From the NCBI GenBank assembly GCA_038501625.1, contig JAZAYU010000012.1, forward strand, positions 1,116,001 to 1,180,000: 64,000 bases of DNA. The letters run 5' to 3'. Made by a program: the position numbers and the translations under genes. The notes beneath the pieces were generated by a model, which ran no database searches, was not told the DNA's origin, and saw only the letters and a program-made list of their open reading frames with translations. The DNA comes from Corbicula japonica. Lineage: Eukaryota; Mollusca; Bivalvia; Venerida; Cyrenidae. Shown here one piece after another: positions 1-10,462 of the stretch (position 1 is its first letter; each line of letters begins with the position of its first letter).

Positions 1-125
1 CGTATGCAGATATATGCATTTTCATCACTGTCCATAAACCGGCTCAATCAAACCGAGGCTGTAAAATGTTCATATTTGTCACGTGGCTTTCAAAGTTCCC
101 TTTTCTTCTATTTTAACTCAGTTTG
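1..125 (+). repeat. Dispersed repeat A, copy 1 (3' part)
   Basis: The stretch with 'ggctcaatcaaaccgag' followed by 'catatttgtc' and 'ctttcaaagttccc' recurs at 3845-4050, 8336-8462 and 24030-24235, and in reverse orientation near 18350-18440. The first bases of the window appear to cut into the element. No protein is encoded. The family is unclassified. Confidence 0.7.
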
Positions 126-924
126 GCCTATTCAATTCCTTAGCTTTCTTTTTCTCTCAGTCCGTTTTTTAGTTGAGAGACTGTTTTCTGGATATAGCTG
201 TTTCTCCACATTTCGCATTTTTCTAAGTCTCATCATTAAAACCTTAAAAAAGCAATGCCATCTTAGTTAATTTAGTCACAAAACATTAAATTAGCCATGC
301 CATCAAAGTATATTTAGTATTACTCTAACCGACATAAAAACAAAAACGCCAATAGCAACATGCAAAGACAAAATGTTGTACTGTTTGTTTTAGCGATTTC
401 CTTCATATGGTTAATATGAATATCTACAAATTTGCGTAATAAATTTATCATATAACTCAGACAGTCTCTGACAAAATGGAGTTTAGGACACAGATGAAAA
501 ATATGACATTCTTTTCATTGTTTTTATGAAAAATGGGTATATTTATCCAACATTCAAGCGGGCCTAGTTTTTTTTGTTTATTAATAAGTTTCATAATCTA
601 CTATTCAGTTTTTATTAAAGGAGTTATTCAAGAATTGAAGTTTCGTCCAAATTAAAAAACTTGAGAATGTTAAACGTGATTTAAATGTGAAAATGTTGCA
701 TAAAGCAATGTTGGCAAATTTTGAACAGCTTTGGTTATTTTAGTAGGTGTATACATACATCGACAGAATTTTAAATTATGAAAGTTGCTAAATATATCGT
801 GTAATTTTGCGTTCGGTAGAGAAGTGGGCCATAAGTTTATGAAGGTTCAATGGGAAATCTAAAATACGAACCTAGAAGCTCGATTTGTTTCTTTTATCCC
901 TATCATATTGTTCTAGCTAATTTG
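126..924. other. A+T-rich intergenic DNA, nothing recognised
   Basis: No coding exon, tandem array or inverted repeat is evident. Short chance open frames only. Confidence 0.5.
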
Positions 925-1330
925 ACTCCAGGTGCTCTGGTCTCGGTAAGATCATTGAGTACCTTCCCTTTTGATTTGTATTGCTATCGGCTTCTTATGT
1001 TTATAATTATGTTTGTGTGCTTTTGAGCTTTTGAATCCAACATTGTATACCTGATGGGTGGCTTTGAGTTACTTCACATTGACAACTTGTCCTTGTTTGT
1101 TCATATGGCAACCTGTTGGGTCTAGTGTAAAGTTAGTGCACCCTAGAACCTGGTTTAAACCGCCAGTTTCAAATTGTTTTGCCACTGACCGTTCCAAGGT
1201 GGTAACAACTCGGGTTCTCATTTTTGTCAATTGTTTTGGTGTGTTTTCATACTCATCAATTTATTTACCATGCTCTCTTTTTTCTTCACCATGGCTGTAG
1301 CGAAAGGCTCTGTCTTCTGAATATGGCAAG
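925..1330 (+). repeat. Dispersed repeat E, copy 1
   Basis: About 400 bp align in the same orientation with 33545-33950. Shared blocks include 'cttgtttgttcatatg', 'agaacctggtttaaa', 'tttgccactg' and 'cgggttctcatttt'. The copies are clearly diverged. The open frame at 1058-1300 lies wholly inside the repeat and is not a gene. Confidence 0.75.
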
Positions 1331-1759
1331 TCCTGATATGCATAAACCATTTTTTTTCAAAATACTGGACTAATATCGCAATTCTGATTGCAATGTAATG
1401 AACCAGTTTAAAATTTATAGATAAACATGTTAAATTCCCAAAGTGTAACCATTGATGAACAAGGGATCATTGCCACATGAATGAATATTTGGAATTAGAT
1501 CAAGTTTTAGTGAAAACATATTCAGACGCATCATAAGCAATGTGATAGCGACAATGTTTACTTGCTTTTCACGAGCCCTTCCTTAGACTACATTTTTTAT
1601 CCTTCTATATCTTCTGATTATATTCAGAAATACGATATGTTTGCAACTGATATTGTAAATACAAGAAACAGTGGATGAAGATATAAATAAACAAACTGAT
1701 AGCACTTAATCGACTTTTATAGATCAGATTGGAAGATAAAACATTTTCTATCGTATATC
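1331..1759. other. Intergenic DNA, nothing recognised
   Basis: A+T-rich sequence without recognisable coding or repeat structure, ending at the left TA of the Tc1/mariner element. Confidence 0.5.
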
Positions 1760-1761
1760 TA

Positions 1762-2977
1762 CACTAGTCAAAAGTTCTAAGTGCACACTTGATAAATGTT
1801 AATTTTTCCAATGATTTGATTGAATCTTTCAAAATATTGTAAATTACAATGAAGAAGTATCAATATTCTATTAAAGCACGCCAAAAATTTTAAGTCTGCT
1901 TAATCAGATTAAAAAATAATAATAATTTAGCTCACTTGTACTCAGAGAGCAATTCTCAAGTTAATTATCATCGCACCGGCTTTCATTTTTGATCGTTTTC
2001 TCATCTCTGTATAATTTAAATTTCATGCAGATTTAAAGAAAATACTGTAGTTTGCCATTCCATTGCACTCAAATAGCTTTCTGTAGCTGTGTAATGGTCT
2101 GCTGGGCACGATGAGCTAACACACTCAACTCTACTTTATCCATAACGATTTTACAGGATTTCAAGGAGAAATTTTTTTTGTACAATGTTTGGTGCCAAAA
2201 GTTTTTGAATTGTCTACCAGTTTGGGATGATACAATTCTCTATGATAAATGTGAACCAGCCTTTCCAAACCAAAGAATATATTCATTTCGATAAAATTGA
2301 CCAGTTTTCGGACACGCTTTTTAACCAAATAAGCGTCATTTTCGAATAATTCGATTTTGAAGTTTATTGAATTTCTATAAATTTTAGTTTTAAATTTTAA
2401 TTTATTGGACACTTATCCAACAAATGTTACACTAATTTTTTCGTGTTTACGTTGTTTTACGTAAATATTTAATGACGTAATTGAGTAACATCAGCGTTCA
2501 ACGTAAACAACGTAATCAATCTAGAAAATAATATCGTTTGATTTTCTTCTTAAATTAATAAAATATGCAAAAATAAGGTATGTCTTTTGCATTTACGAAA
2601 ACCGTCAAGATTTTTTACAACAAATTCGAAGTTGTGCGTGTGAAAAGAATTTTGACGGCAATGTCGTTGTCTGCTGACGTCAACCGTTCCATGGTTACAA
2701 TTTGTTGGTGTGTTTTTCGTGTTTGTCTGGAGTCGATGAACATGTGAAAAACAAAAACGATTGTAAAAAAAATAAATTTCGCTTGCCGCACGGGGATAAT
2801 TCATAAATAGCGTAAGCCGACGTGGATGACGTAAAACATAAAACATATGCACGGTTTTCAAAAAAAAAATATTGTTTGATCATTTTTAACATAAAGTCAA
2901 ACTTTCATTAAATTTGAATAAGTTTACTTGAAGATATTCAAAATTGAAAAGTGTGCACTTAGAACTTTTGACCAGTG
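1762..2977 (-). mobile_element. Tc1/mariner-type DNA transposon, decayed, full length with TIRs
   Basis: The ends are 29-bp terminal inverted repeats: left begins CACTAGTCAAAAGTTCTAAG, and right is its complement with one mismatch (CAGTG for CTAGTG). Both ends abut TA (1760-1761 and 2978-2979), the target site of Tc1/mariner transposons. The 1.2-kb length fits a single-transposase element of this superfamily. The coding strand is minus and is broken; see the pseudogene entry. The well-kept TIRs with a ruined ORF indicate an old copy or one mobilised in trans. Confidence 0.85.
2020..2861 (-). pseudogene. Degraded Tc1/mariner transposase
   Basis: Transposase catalyses cut-and-paste movement of the surrounding element. 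On the minus strand, 2160 down to about 2140 reads N-P-V-K-S-L-W, the NP-I-E-x-L-W region that ends the DDE/D catalytic domain in this superfamily. One base of frameshift later it continues DKVELSVLAHRAQQ and then TITQLQKAI, a stop, and VQWN, like the usual C-terminal helix followed by a conserved W-N. Open fragments of about 83, 103 and 65 residues lie upstream in different frames (2161-2412, 2550-2861, 2695-2892). No intact catalytic triad can be read. The C-terminal assignment is fairly secure; the N-terminal boundary is a guess. Confidence 0.6.
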
Positions 2978-3844
2978 TATAGTCTGCAGGGTCGCTAGAA
3001 AGTTAAATTTTATTATTTCTTTCTTGCTTTTAAACCCAGAGATTTCCCGCTGTCGGCTGGTATGTGAACCTGCCATATCCCCAATCTAGTTGTTAAAAAT
3101 GTTTTTAAATTGATTTATTGTAGATGCTGAAACCACCGAGAGATACAATTTTTATAAAGCAAAAAGTATCTTAATATGCAGTCTATTTGTGAGTCGTGAA
3201 AAAAACTGACCATTCATGAATTCAAAGTGTCACATGGGCACTTCAAAACTATCAATTAAAATGTATATTACATGAAATGTGTAAATTAACACTCTTCAGT
3301 CTATTTTCATTGTCCGTTCGAATAGTTTTTTTATTGCTTTAACCAAATTCGATTGTCTGAATGTCCGAATTAACAACATTTCTAACGTTTTTTCAAAGTG
3401 GTTTGTGAGGATAACGGTTATTTACTGCGAATCGATGGGCTGCAGACGAAAAACAATGCGATGTCTATTATGTCAACAATCATATGAAAGGAATTGGAAA
3501 CTGCACGCATTTTCATTATCCTCGTTGTCAATCACATTGTCAGAATGATCCTATCTGGAATTACAAAGATATACTGAACTGATGTTAGCCAATAAAAAGA
3601 TTAAACTTTACCCTTTTATGTATGTCCCGTTTAGAATTTCCGGTAACAGCGCGACTTAATTAAAGGTTCAGCATAATTGATACCAAGCGTTGATTTAAGT
3701 GTCACAAAGTAATCAATGATGCTAGTTAAGAAGGAAAATTATTGATTTACATGAAGCTGTTCTAACATATAACATAGCCGTTAAATGGTTACCACCACAC
3801 GTGCAAATACATGAAAAGAACATTGACATGTATGAAATTTTCTC
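2978..3844. other. Intergenic DNA with a short block shared with the 21-bp array
   Basis: No gene is seen. Positions about 3438-3488 (ctgcagacgaaaaacaatgc, then gatgtctattatgtcaacaa and tcatatga) closely match the interruption inside the minisatellite at about 6911-6962. Otherwise featureless. Confidence 0.55.
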
Positions 3845-4050
3845 ATACCATCGTTTGGGATGGATCAATATTGTACTTTTTATTGGTTTAAATATTGAGT
3901 TGCGCTCAAGCCAGGGCTAAGCGGCGTGGGCAGTAAGAAGCATTTCCATTACTGCCAATGAACAGGCTCAATCAAACCGAGCCTGCAATATTTTCATATT
4001 TGTCGTGGTCGAGGGCCTTCAAAGTTCTTTTTTCATCTATTTCAAAGAAT
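3845..4050 (+). repeat. Dispersed repeat A, copy 2
   Basis: About 200 bp matching 24030-24235 in the same orientation. Shared blocks include 'gggatggatcaa', 'attgagttgcgct', 'ggctaagcggcgtg' and 'gcctgcaatattttcata'. This and the 24-kb copy are the longest in the window. Confidence 0.8.
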
Positions 4051-5316
4051 GAAACCGCATGTTTATAGACTGCGTTCTAGATAGACGTTCTATCTTTGAA
4101 AATTGTTTCAGCAATGGATGTGTTTAATCAGTTTTGATAAAAAGTGAAATAGGCATGTCATGAATAGGATTTTAAGAAAATACAGCTTCCCCACATAGCA
4201 AAAAAAGACAATAAAAGCAATCAACAAAACAAATAGATCAAAAAGGGGCTAACGGCTTGGACCTTCAGAGGCAAAGTATATTGCCCCTTGAGGTTAAAAC
4301 TAGGTCTTAGAGGGTAACAAACCCACACTTGCCCAGCATTATATATCGTGGTTTTTTTACACATAAATAGAAAATAATGACAAGTAACGGCGCCAGCAGA
4401 TGCTAAACTGCAAAAAACTCTTGGCATTGTTGTTAAGTTAATTTACATTCATTCAATATTGTGTGAACAACACGTTGTATTGTATGTATACGTGTTAACA
4501 AAAAAATCGATATCGTTAACATAAATAAAAATGCTTAAGAATTATTGCTTGATTGTATGCATTATAAGTAACTTGGTTAAATAAATATTTTAGAGAAAGA
4601 GTTATGTAATTCTTAAATTGTGTTTACTCTTTCTTTTATTCCTAAATTATGTTTACTCTTTTTGTCATGACTGTTTGCAATATTGGTTCTTAGAAAAACT
4701 TCCGAGAAGCATCCTACTCTATTTGGAGACGCGAACAATCGAACATTCAAAACGCTACAATTTTTAACTTAATAACAGCAGAATAAAATTAATGAACTCG
4801 TTGAAAAAGAAGGGAATATGACACGCGAGAAAATGAAAATAATTATGTCTTAACGATATTATCCCGCTAGAATGGTCACGGAGAGAGTTGCACCGTGAAG
4901 TAACTTGTTCTGTTGTATTTTTATTGCCTGATATTTGACACAATCCTCTTAATTTATAACACTTTGTTCTTCTCGCCTACAACCCTAGCGTACAATAAAT
5001 GAAATACTGATTTCAATTAATTAATTGTTGTTAAACAATTAAGTAATTCAAAGAAATGTATTGATTGAGTAAAGTTTCTCATTGTTATATGTATACATTG
5101 GGGTCGATGTCGTCGGTAAACAGTAGACAATTATTTCATTCTTCTCAGACCGAGAAAATTACTGTAATGCTCAGCATTAACTCATGAATGTTTAATAACA
5201 TGGAAAGCAACACGTGTTCCAACAGGGTCGAAAACGACATCACAAGCTTAATTCTGCAAGCACTACTGTAAACAATCTGCTGGATAGAAATACGATAGTT
5301 AGGAGACGACAAAATA
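4051..5316. other. A+T-rich intergenic DNA before the 21-bp array
   Basis: No supported gene. A partial local echo (cttaaattgtgtttactctttctttta, then cctaaattatgtttactcttttt) lies at about 4612-4664. The open frames at 4221-4427 and 5145 onward show no recognisable domain. Confidence 0.5.
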
Positions 5317-7662
5317 CTGCAGATAAACACTAGTAAACTGCAGACAGATACTGGCAAACTGCAGACAGATACTGGCAAACTGCAGACAGATAAGAGTAAA
5401 CTGCAGGCAGATACTGGCAAACTGCAGAAAGATACTGGCAAACTGCAGAAAGATAAGAGTAAACTGCAGAAAGATACTGGCAAACTGCAGACAGATACTA
5501 CTAAACTGCAGACAGATACTGGCAAACTGCAGACAGATACTGGCAAACTGCAGACAGATACTGGCAAAGTGCAGACAGATAAGAGTAAACTGCAGACAGA
5601 TACTTGTAAACTGCAGACAGATACTGGCAAACTGCAGACAGATACTGGCAAACTGCAGACAGATACTGGCAAACTGCAGACAGATAAGAGTAAACTGCAG
5701 ACAGATACTCGTAAACTGCAGACAGATACTGGCAAACTGCAGACAGATACTACTAAACTGCAGACAGATACTGGTAAACTGCAGACAGATACTGGCAAAC
5801 TGCAGACAGATACTTGTAAACTGCAGACAGATACTGGCAAACTGCAGACAGATACTTGTAAACTGCAGACAGATACTTATAAACTGCAGACAGATACTGG
5901 CAAACTGCAGACAGATACTTGTAAACTGCAGACAGATACTTGTAAACTGCATACATATACTAGTAAACTGCATACAACTAGTAGTGAATTGCAGATAGAT
6001 ACTTGTTATCTGCAAATAGATACTAGTAAGCTGCAGACAGATACTGGCAAACTGCAGACAGATACTCGTAAACTGCAGACAGATACTCGTAAACTGCAGA
6101 CAGATACTGGCAAACTGCAGACAGATACTGGCAAACTGCAGACAGATACTGGCAAACTGCAGACAGATACTCGTAAACTGCAGACAGATACTGGCAAACT
6201 GCAGACAGATACTCGTAAACTGCAGACAGATACTCGTAAACTGCAGACAGATACTCGTAAACTGCAGACAGATAAGAGTAAACTGCAGACAGATAAGAGT
6301 AAACTGCAGACAGATACTGGCAAACTGCAGACAGATACTCGTAAACTGCAGACAGATACTGGCAAACTGCAGACAGATAAGATTAAACTGCAGACAGATA
6401 CTGGCAAACTGCAGGCAGATAAGAGTAAACTGCAGACAGATACTGGCAAACTGCAGGCAGATAAGAGTAAACTGCAAGCAGATAAGAGTAAACTGCAGAC
6501 AGATACTGGCAAACTGCAGACAGATACTCGTAAACTGCAGACAGATAAGAGTAAACTGCAGACAGATACTGGCAAACTGCAGACAGATAAGAGTAAACTG
6601 CAGACAGATACTGGCAAACTGCAGGCAGATAAGAGTAAACTGCAGACAGATACTCGTAAACTGCAGACAGATAAGAGTAAACTGCAGACAGATACTGGCA
6701 AACTGCAGACAGATAAGAGTAAACTGCAGACAGAAACTGGCAAACTGCAGACAGATAAGAGTAAACTGCAGACAGATACTCGTAAACTGCAGACAGATAA
6801 GAGTAAACTGCAGACAGATACTGGCAAACTGCAGACAGATAAGAGTAAACTGCAGGCAGATACTAGCAAACTGCAGGCAGATAAGAGTAAACTGCAGACA
6901 GATAAGAGTAAACTGCAGACAGATAAAACAATGCGATTTCTATTATGTCTACAATCATATGATTGCCAATAGATACTAGTAAGCTGTAGATAGATACTCG
7001 AAAACTGCAGGCAGATACTGGTAAACTGTAAACAGATACTGGTAAACTGCAGACAGATACTGGTAAACTGCAGACAGATACTGGTAATCTGCAGACAGAT
7101 ACTGGTAAACTGTAAACAGATACTAGTAGATTGCAGGCAGATACTGGTAAACTGCAGACAGATACTGGTAAACTGCAGACAGATACTGGTAAACTGCAGA
7201 CAGATACTGGTAAACTGTAAACAGATACTAGTAGATTGCAGGCAGATACTGGTAAACTGCAGACTGATACTGGTAAACTGTAAACAGATACTAGTAGATT
7301 GCAGGCAGATACTGGTAAACTGCAGACTGATACTGGTAAACTGTAAACAGATACTAGTAGATTGCAGGCAGATACTGGTAAACTGCAGACAGATACTGGT
7401 AAACTGTAAACAGATACTAGTAGATTGCAGGCAGATACTGGTAAACTGCAGACAGATACTGGTAAACTGTAAACAGATACTAGTAGATTGCAGGCAGATA
7501 CTGGTAATCTGCAGACAGATACTGGTAAACTGTAAACAGATACTAGTAGATTGCAGACAGATAATTGAAAACTGCAGACAGATACTGGTAAACTGCGGAC
7601 AGATACTAGTTAACTACAGACAGATACTATTAACTGCAGACAGATACTTGTAAACTGCAGGC
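5317..7662. repeat. Minisatellite of 21-bp units, about 2.3 kb
   Basis: The unit is AAACTGCAGACAGATACTGGC, about 110 copies by length, each with a CTGCAG (PstI) site in the commonest version. The main variable bases are the last few (actggc, actcgt, aagagt, acttgt). From 5317 to about 6925 every unit is a multiple of three and lacks stops, so both strands carry long open frames, e.g. + 5569-6972 reading K-L-Q-T-D-T-G repeats, and minus frames reading LPVSVCS or QFASICL. From about 7020 a different subfamily with in-frame TAA (aaactgtaaacagatactag) forms a 63-bp three-unit higher-order repeat. A non-repeat interruption lies at about 6926-6966. The simultaneous openness of several frames argues against coding. 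Confidence 0.95.
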
Positions 7663-8335
7663 GTAAGGCGTGCAGAAAAACACTTTTATAATAAATATGT
7701 TTTGCCATTTACCGTTTCAAGGGGCTAACCTTAAAGGTTCAAATTTTCGTTCATTATTTATTCTTATTTTTTTAATCGATAGTATAATTAGATCTTTTTC
7801 CACACAATCTCTTCACGACTATTTTTAAGACTGTGTCTTTTCGTTTACTCTTCTTCACGTAGCAATCTCCACATTTGCTTCTTTCATAATGTACTTCTAC
7901 TCACAAGGCTTCTATTATGTAAGTAATTGAGTTGGAATCAATTATTTAAAGTGCAGCTCCAAATGTTATACTATACTTTTCTTCTTTATAGCGGAGCCTG
8001 TTGTAAAAATAACTTCGTTACTACAGATATCTAATTATTGATATGCATATTTCACAATTTTGAGATCTGATGAAACAAATTATGTAATGCTATAAAACAA
8101 ATGATCTTATTGTAATATTTTACATGTATATGATGACAGAATAAGGCATGCATACTCGTATTTTTGGAAACACGGAACCATACTAATAGTTTTTGGAAAT
8201 ATCTCAAAATTAAAAAAAAAATCTGCTTTTTATTGAAAAATGTTATTTACCTTTCTAAACATATCTTTTATACGAGTAAAACAGTTTACTCGCAATTTTA
8301 GATCATTGTAACAGCTATGCATTGTAAAGAAAGAA
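7663..8335. other. Intergenic DNA, nothing recognised
   Basis: A+T-rich sequence with no recognisable exon or repeat family. Confidence 0.5.
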
Positions 8336-8462
8336 ACTCGGCGGCGTGGGCCGAAATGCATTTCCATTTCTGCCCGTGAACAGGGTCAATCAAACTGAGC
8401 TGGCAATATTTTCATATTTTTCCTGTTCGGTGGCTTTCAAAGTTCCATTTTCATCTATCCCA
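8336..8462 (+). repeat. Dispersed repeat A, copy 3
   Basis: Starts 'tcggcggcgtgggccg', then 'gcatttccatttctgcccgtgaacagg' type sequence, 'ctggcaatattttcata' and 'ggctttcaaagttcc'. It aligns with the 3' two thirds of the copies at 3845 and 24030. Confidence 0.75.
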
Positions 8463-9048
8463 ATAGAATTGGTTTCAATGAACCTCTGCAAGAAAATATA
8501 ACCAACTTTCATTTAAAATGGCAATAATAAATAATGACATCTCCATTTTCTGGCACATTAGACCATTTATTCTATTGCCAAATATCTTTATTTTATTGAA
8601 AATAATTCACGTAAAGTTCATGTTGTGAAACAGACATTTTTCGATAACATAGTGATTACAACCCAGAATACTGTGTTAATAACTGAATGCAGGTTATCTG
8701 TAAAATAACTGATGCAACTGATAATGAAGAAAATTCCAATTTAATTTAAAGTTCTGTGAAGAATATTACTAATGAAAATGGAAAAAAACTTTGACTTATT
8801 ATGTGAAGAAAGCATTGATGATTGATGAAAAAAGTTCAGTTAACATTAAATAACATAATTAAAAGCTTCATGTCAGAAGTTATTGTGATGCAACCATTAT
8901 TATCATTATAGAAAGATTAATGATTAATTGAGAAAGAATACCAAAGAATTATCTTTAATAAACAACTCAGAGTTAGAAGATAGGTATATAGTAATTGTTT
9001 AAGAGAAGCCGCTTTTAAAGGTCACAAAGGGTAAAAGCATTTTACTTT
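8463..9048. other. A+T-rich intergenic DNA
   Basis: No gene or repeat recognised. Confidence 0.5.
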
Positions 9049-9836
9049 AAGGTAAGACCTGTGTAATAGGCACTATTAAGAATCCAACATCTGATTATAT
9101 TTTCATCAACTGCTTCATACCACTGACTTGTATGCAAAATTTTAATGATTTTCACCGTGTAGTTTTTGAGATTTTTAGCTTTTTTTATTTAAAAAAGTGA
9201 GAAAAAACGTGAAAGTATCCGATTTCTTTAATCGGTGACAAAATTTTTTGTTATTGATAAATTCAACCCTAATTTTTTTACAGTTTATCCAAAATATGTT
9301 ATATTTTACTAAACCAATTTAAGATATAATATATAAATACAGAATTTGTCTTAAAATGACATTTTTTGACCAAATAAATTTAAAAAATGCATTTTTTTAT
9401 ATTTCACGAGACTAAATTAATGAAAATTGTGCAAAATCCTGATTGGTGCAATATATCAAACTTTACCATTTTTAAACTATATACCTTAAACAACATTTAA
9501 ACAAAATTTCAGAGAAGTTTACCGTCCAGTTTTAGAAATTTTCAAATTGATGACTTGAATAAACACTATTCTGATAGCGAAAACCCCTTTAATCTTGATT
9601 ATTTTGCTTATTTTAGTTTAAATCATGACAATTTTATATTCAATGACAGAATTACACAGGAAAAAAAGAAATATGCCAATTATTTAAGCTCTAGGCTTAC
9701 AAAATAAAATTAGCTTCCAGTGGGATTTGAACCCTGGTCCTCTTGCTTGATAGAAATCTATCCTAATTTGATACTATAGTTACTTCCCTTGGATACTCTT
9801 CTGGATATAGGTATTCATTACACAGGTCTTACCTTA
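9049..9836. mobile_element. Non-autonomous element with short TIRs, about 790 bp
   Basis: The left end AAGGTAAGACCTGTGTAAT (9049) is exactly complementary to the right end ATTACACAGGTCTTACCTT (ending about 9836). No transposase is encoded. Near the right end, on the minus strand, about 9715-9760 resembles a tRNA B box (GGGTTCAAATCCCACTGG), so part may be tRNA-derived. No target-site duplication was confirmed. Confidence 0.65.
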
Positions 9837-10385
9837 AATAAAACGGTTACACAATGAGGCTTGGTCTTACTTTTAAATGAGTGGTTTTAAAGAGCAAAAT
9901 TGAATGGTAATTTATTAAGATTTAATATCCATATCACGACGAAATTCTAAATGAACACAAATTTCTCACAAAACAAATTATAACATGTAAAATAATGAAA
10001 GGGTTGCACAATTTCAAAACGTCAACGGAATCAATTGACAAAAATAAGAATCTAGGAGTTAAGCCCTTCATAACGGTATGTGGAAATGTGCTCCAACCTC
10101 ACACATGACCCACAAGGTCGAGAACAAGCAAGTAAACGTTGCTTTGGTGAATTAACGCCAAACCACTAACTGCCCGACATTGTTGCATGCAAAAGCACAC
10201 AAACACACAAGACATATAAGTAGCTTATGACATTGTCAAGGAAAATGGATAGGTACCCGATGACTTAACTAATACCAGAGACCCTGGATTTAAATCAAGC
10301 TATTCTTTTTCTAGATTTTCATAGGAGCATCCATAAACTGTTCTACCTCTTCCACCCCCTGCATCCTAAATGGTAAGCAAAGCGA
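9837..10385. other. Intergenic DNA, nothing recognised
   Basis: No exon or repeat recognised. Confidence 0.45.
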
Positions 10386-10462
10386 TAAGCTGTAAATCGG
10401 TTAATCGGCTGTAGATCGGTTAATCGGCTGTAGATCGGTTAATCGGCTGTAGATCGGTTAAT
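10386..10462. repeat. 19-bp tandem repeat, about 4 copies
   Basis: The unit GCTGTAGATCGGTTAATCG is repeated nearly perfectly, with the first copy reading 'gtaaatcgg'. Confidence 0.9.

Noticed and set aside
5299..6972. Long open frames (467, 392 and 287 codons) with 7-residue repeats
   Set aside because: They are the 21-bp minisatellite read in different frames and strands; a stop-free unit of 21 bp keeps several frames open at once.
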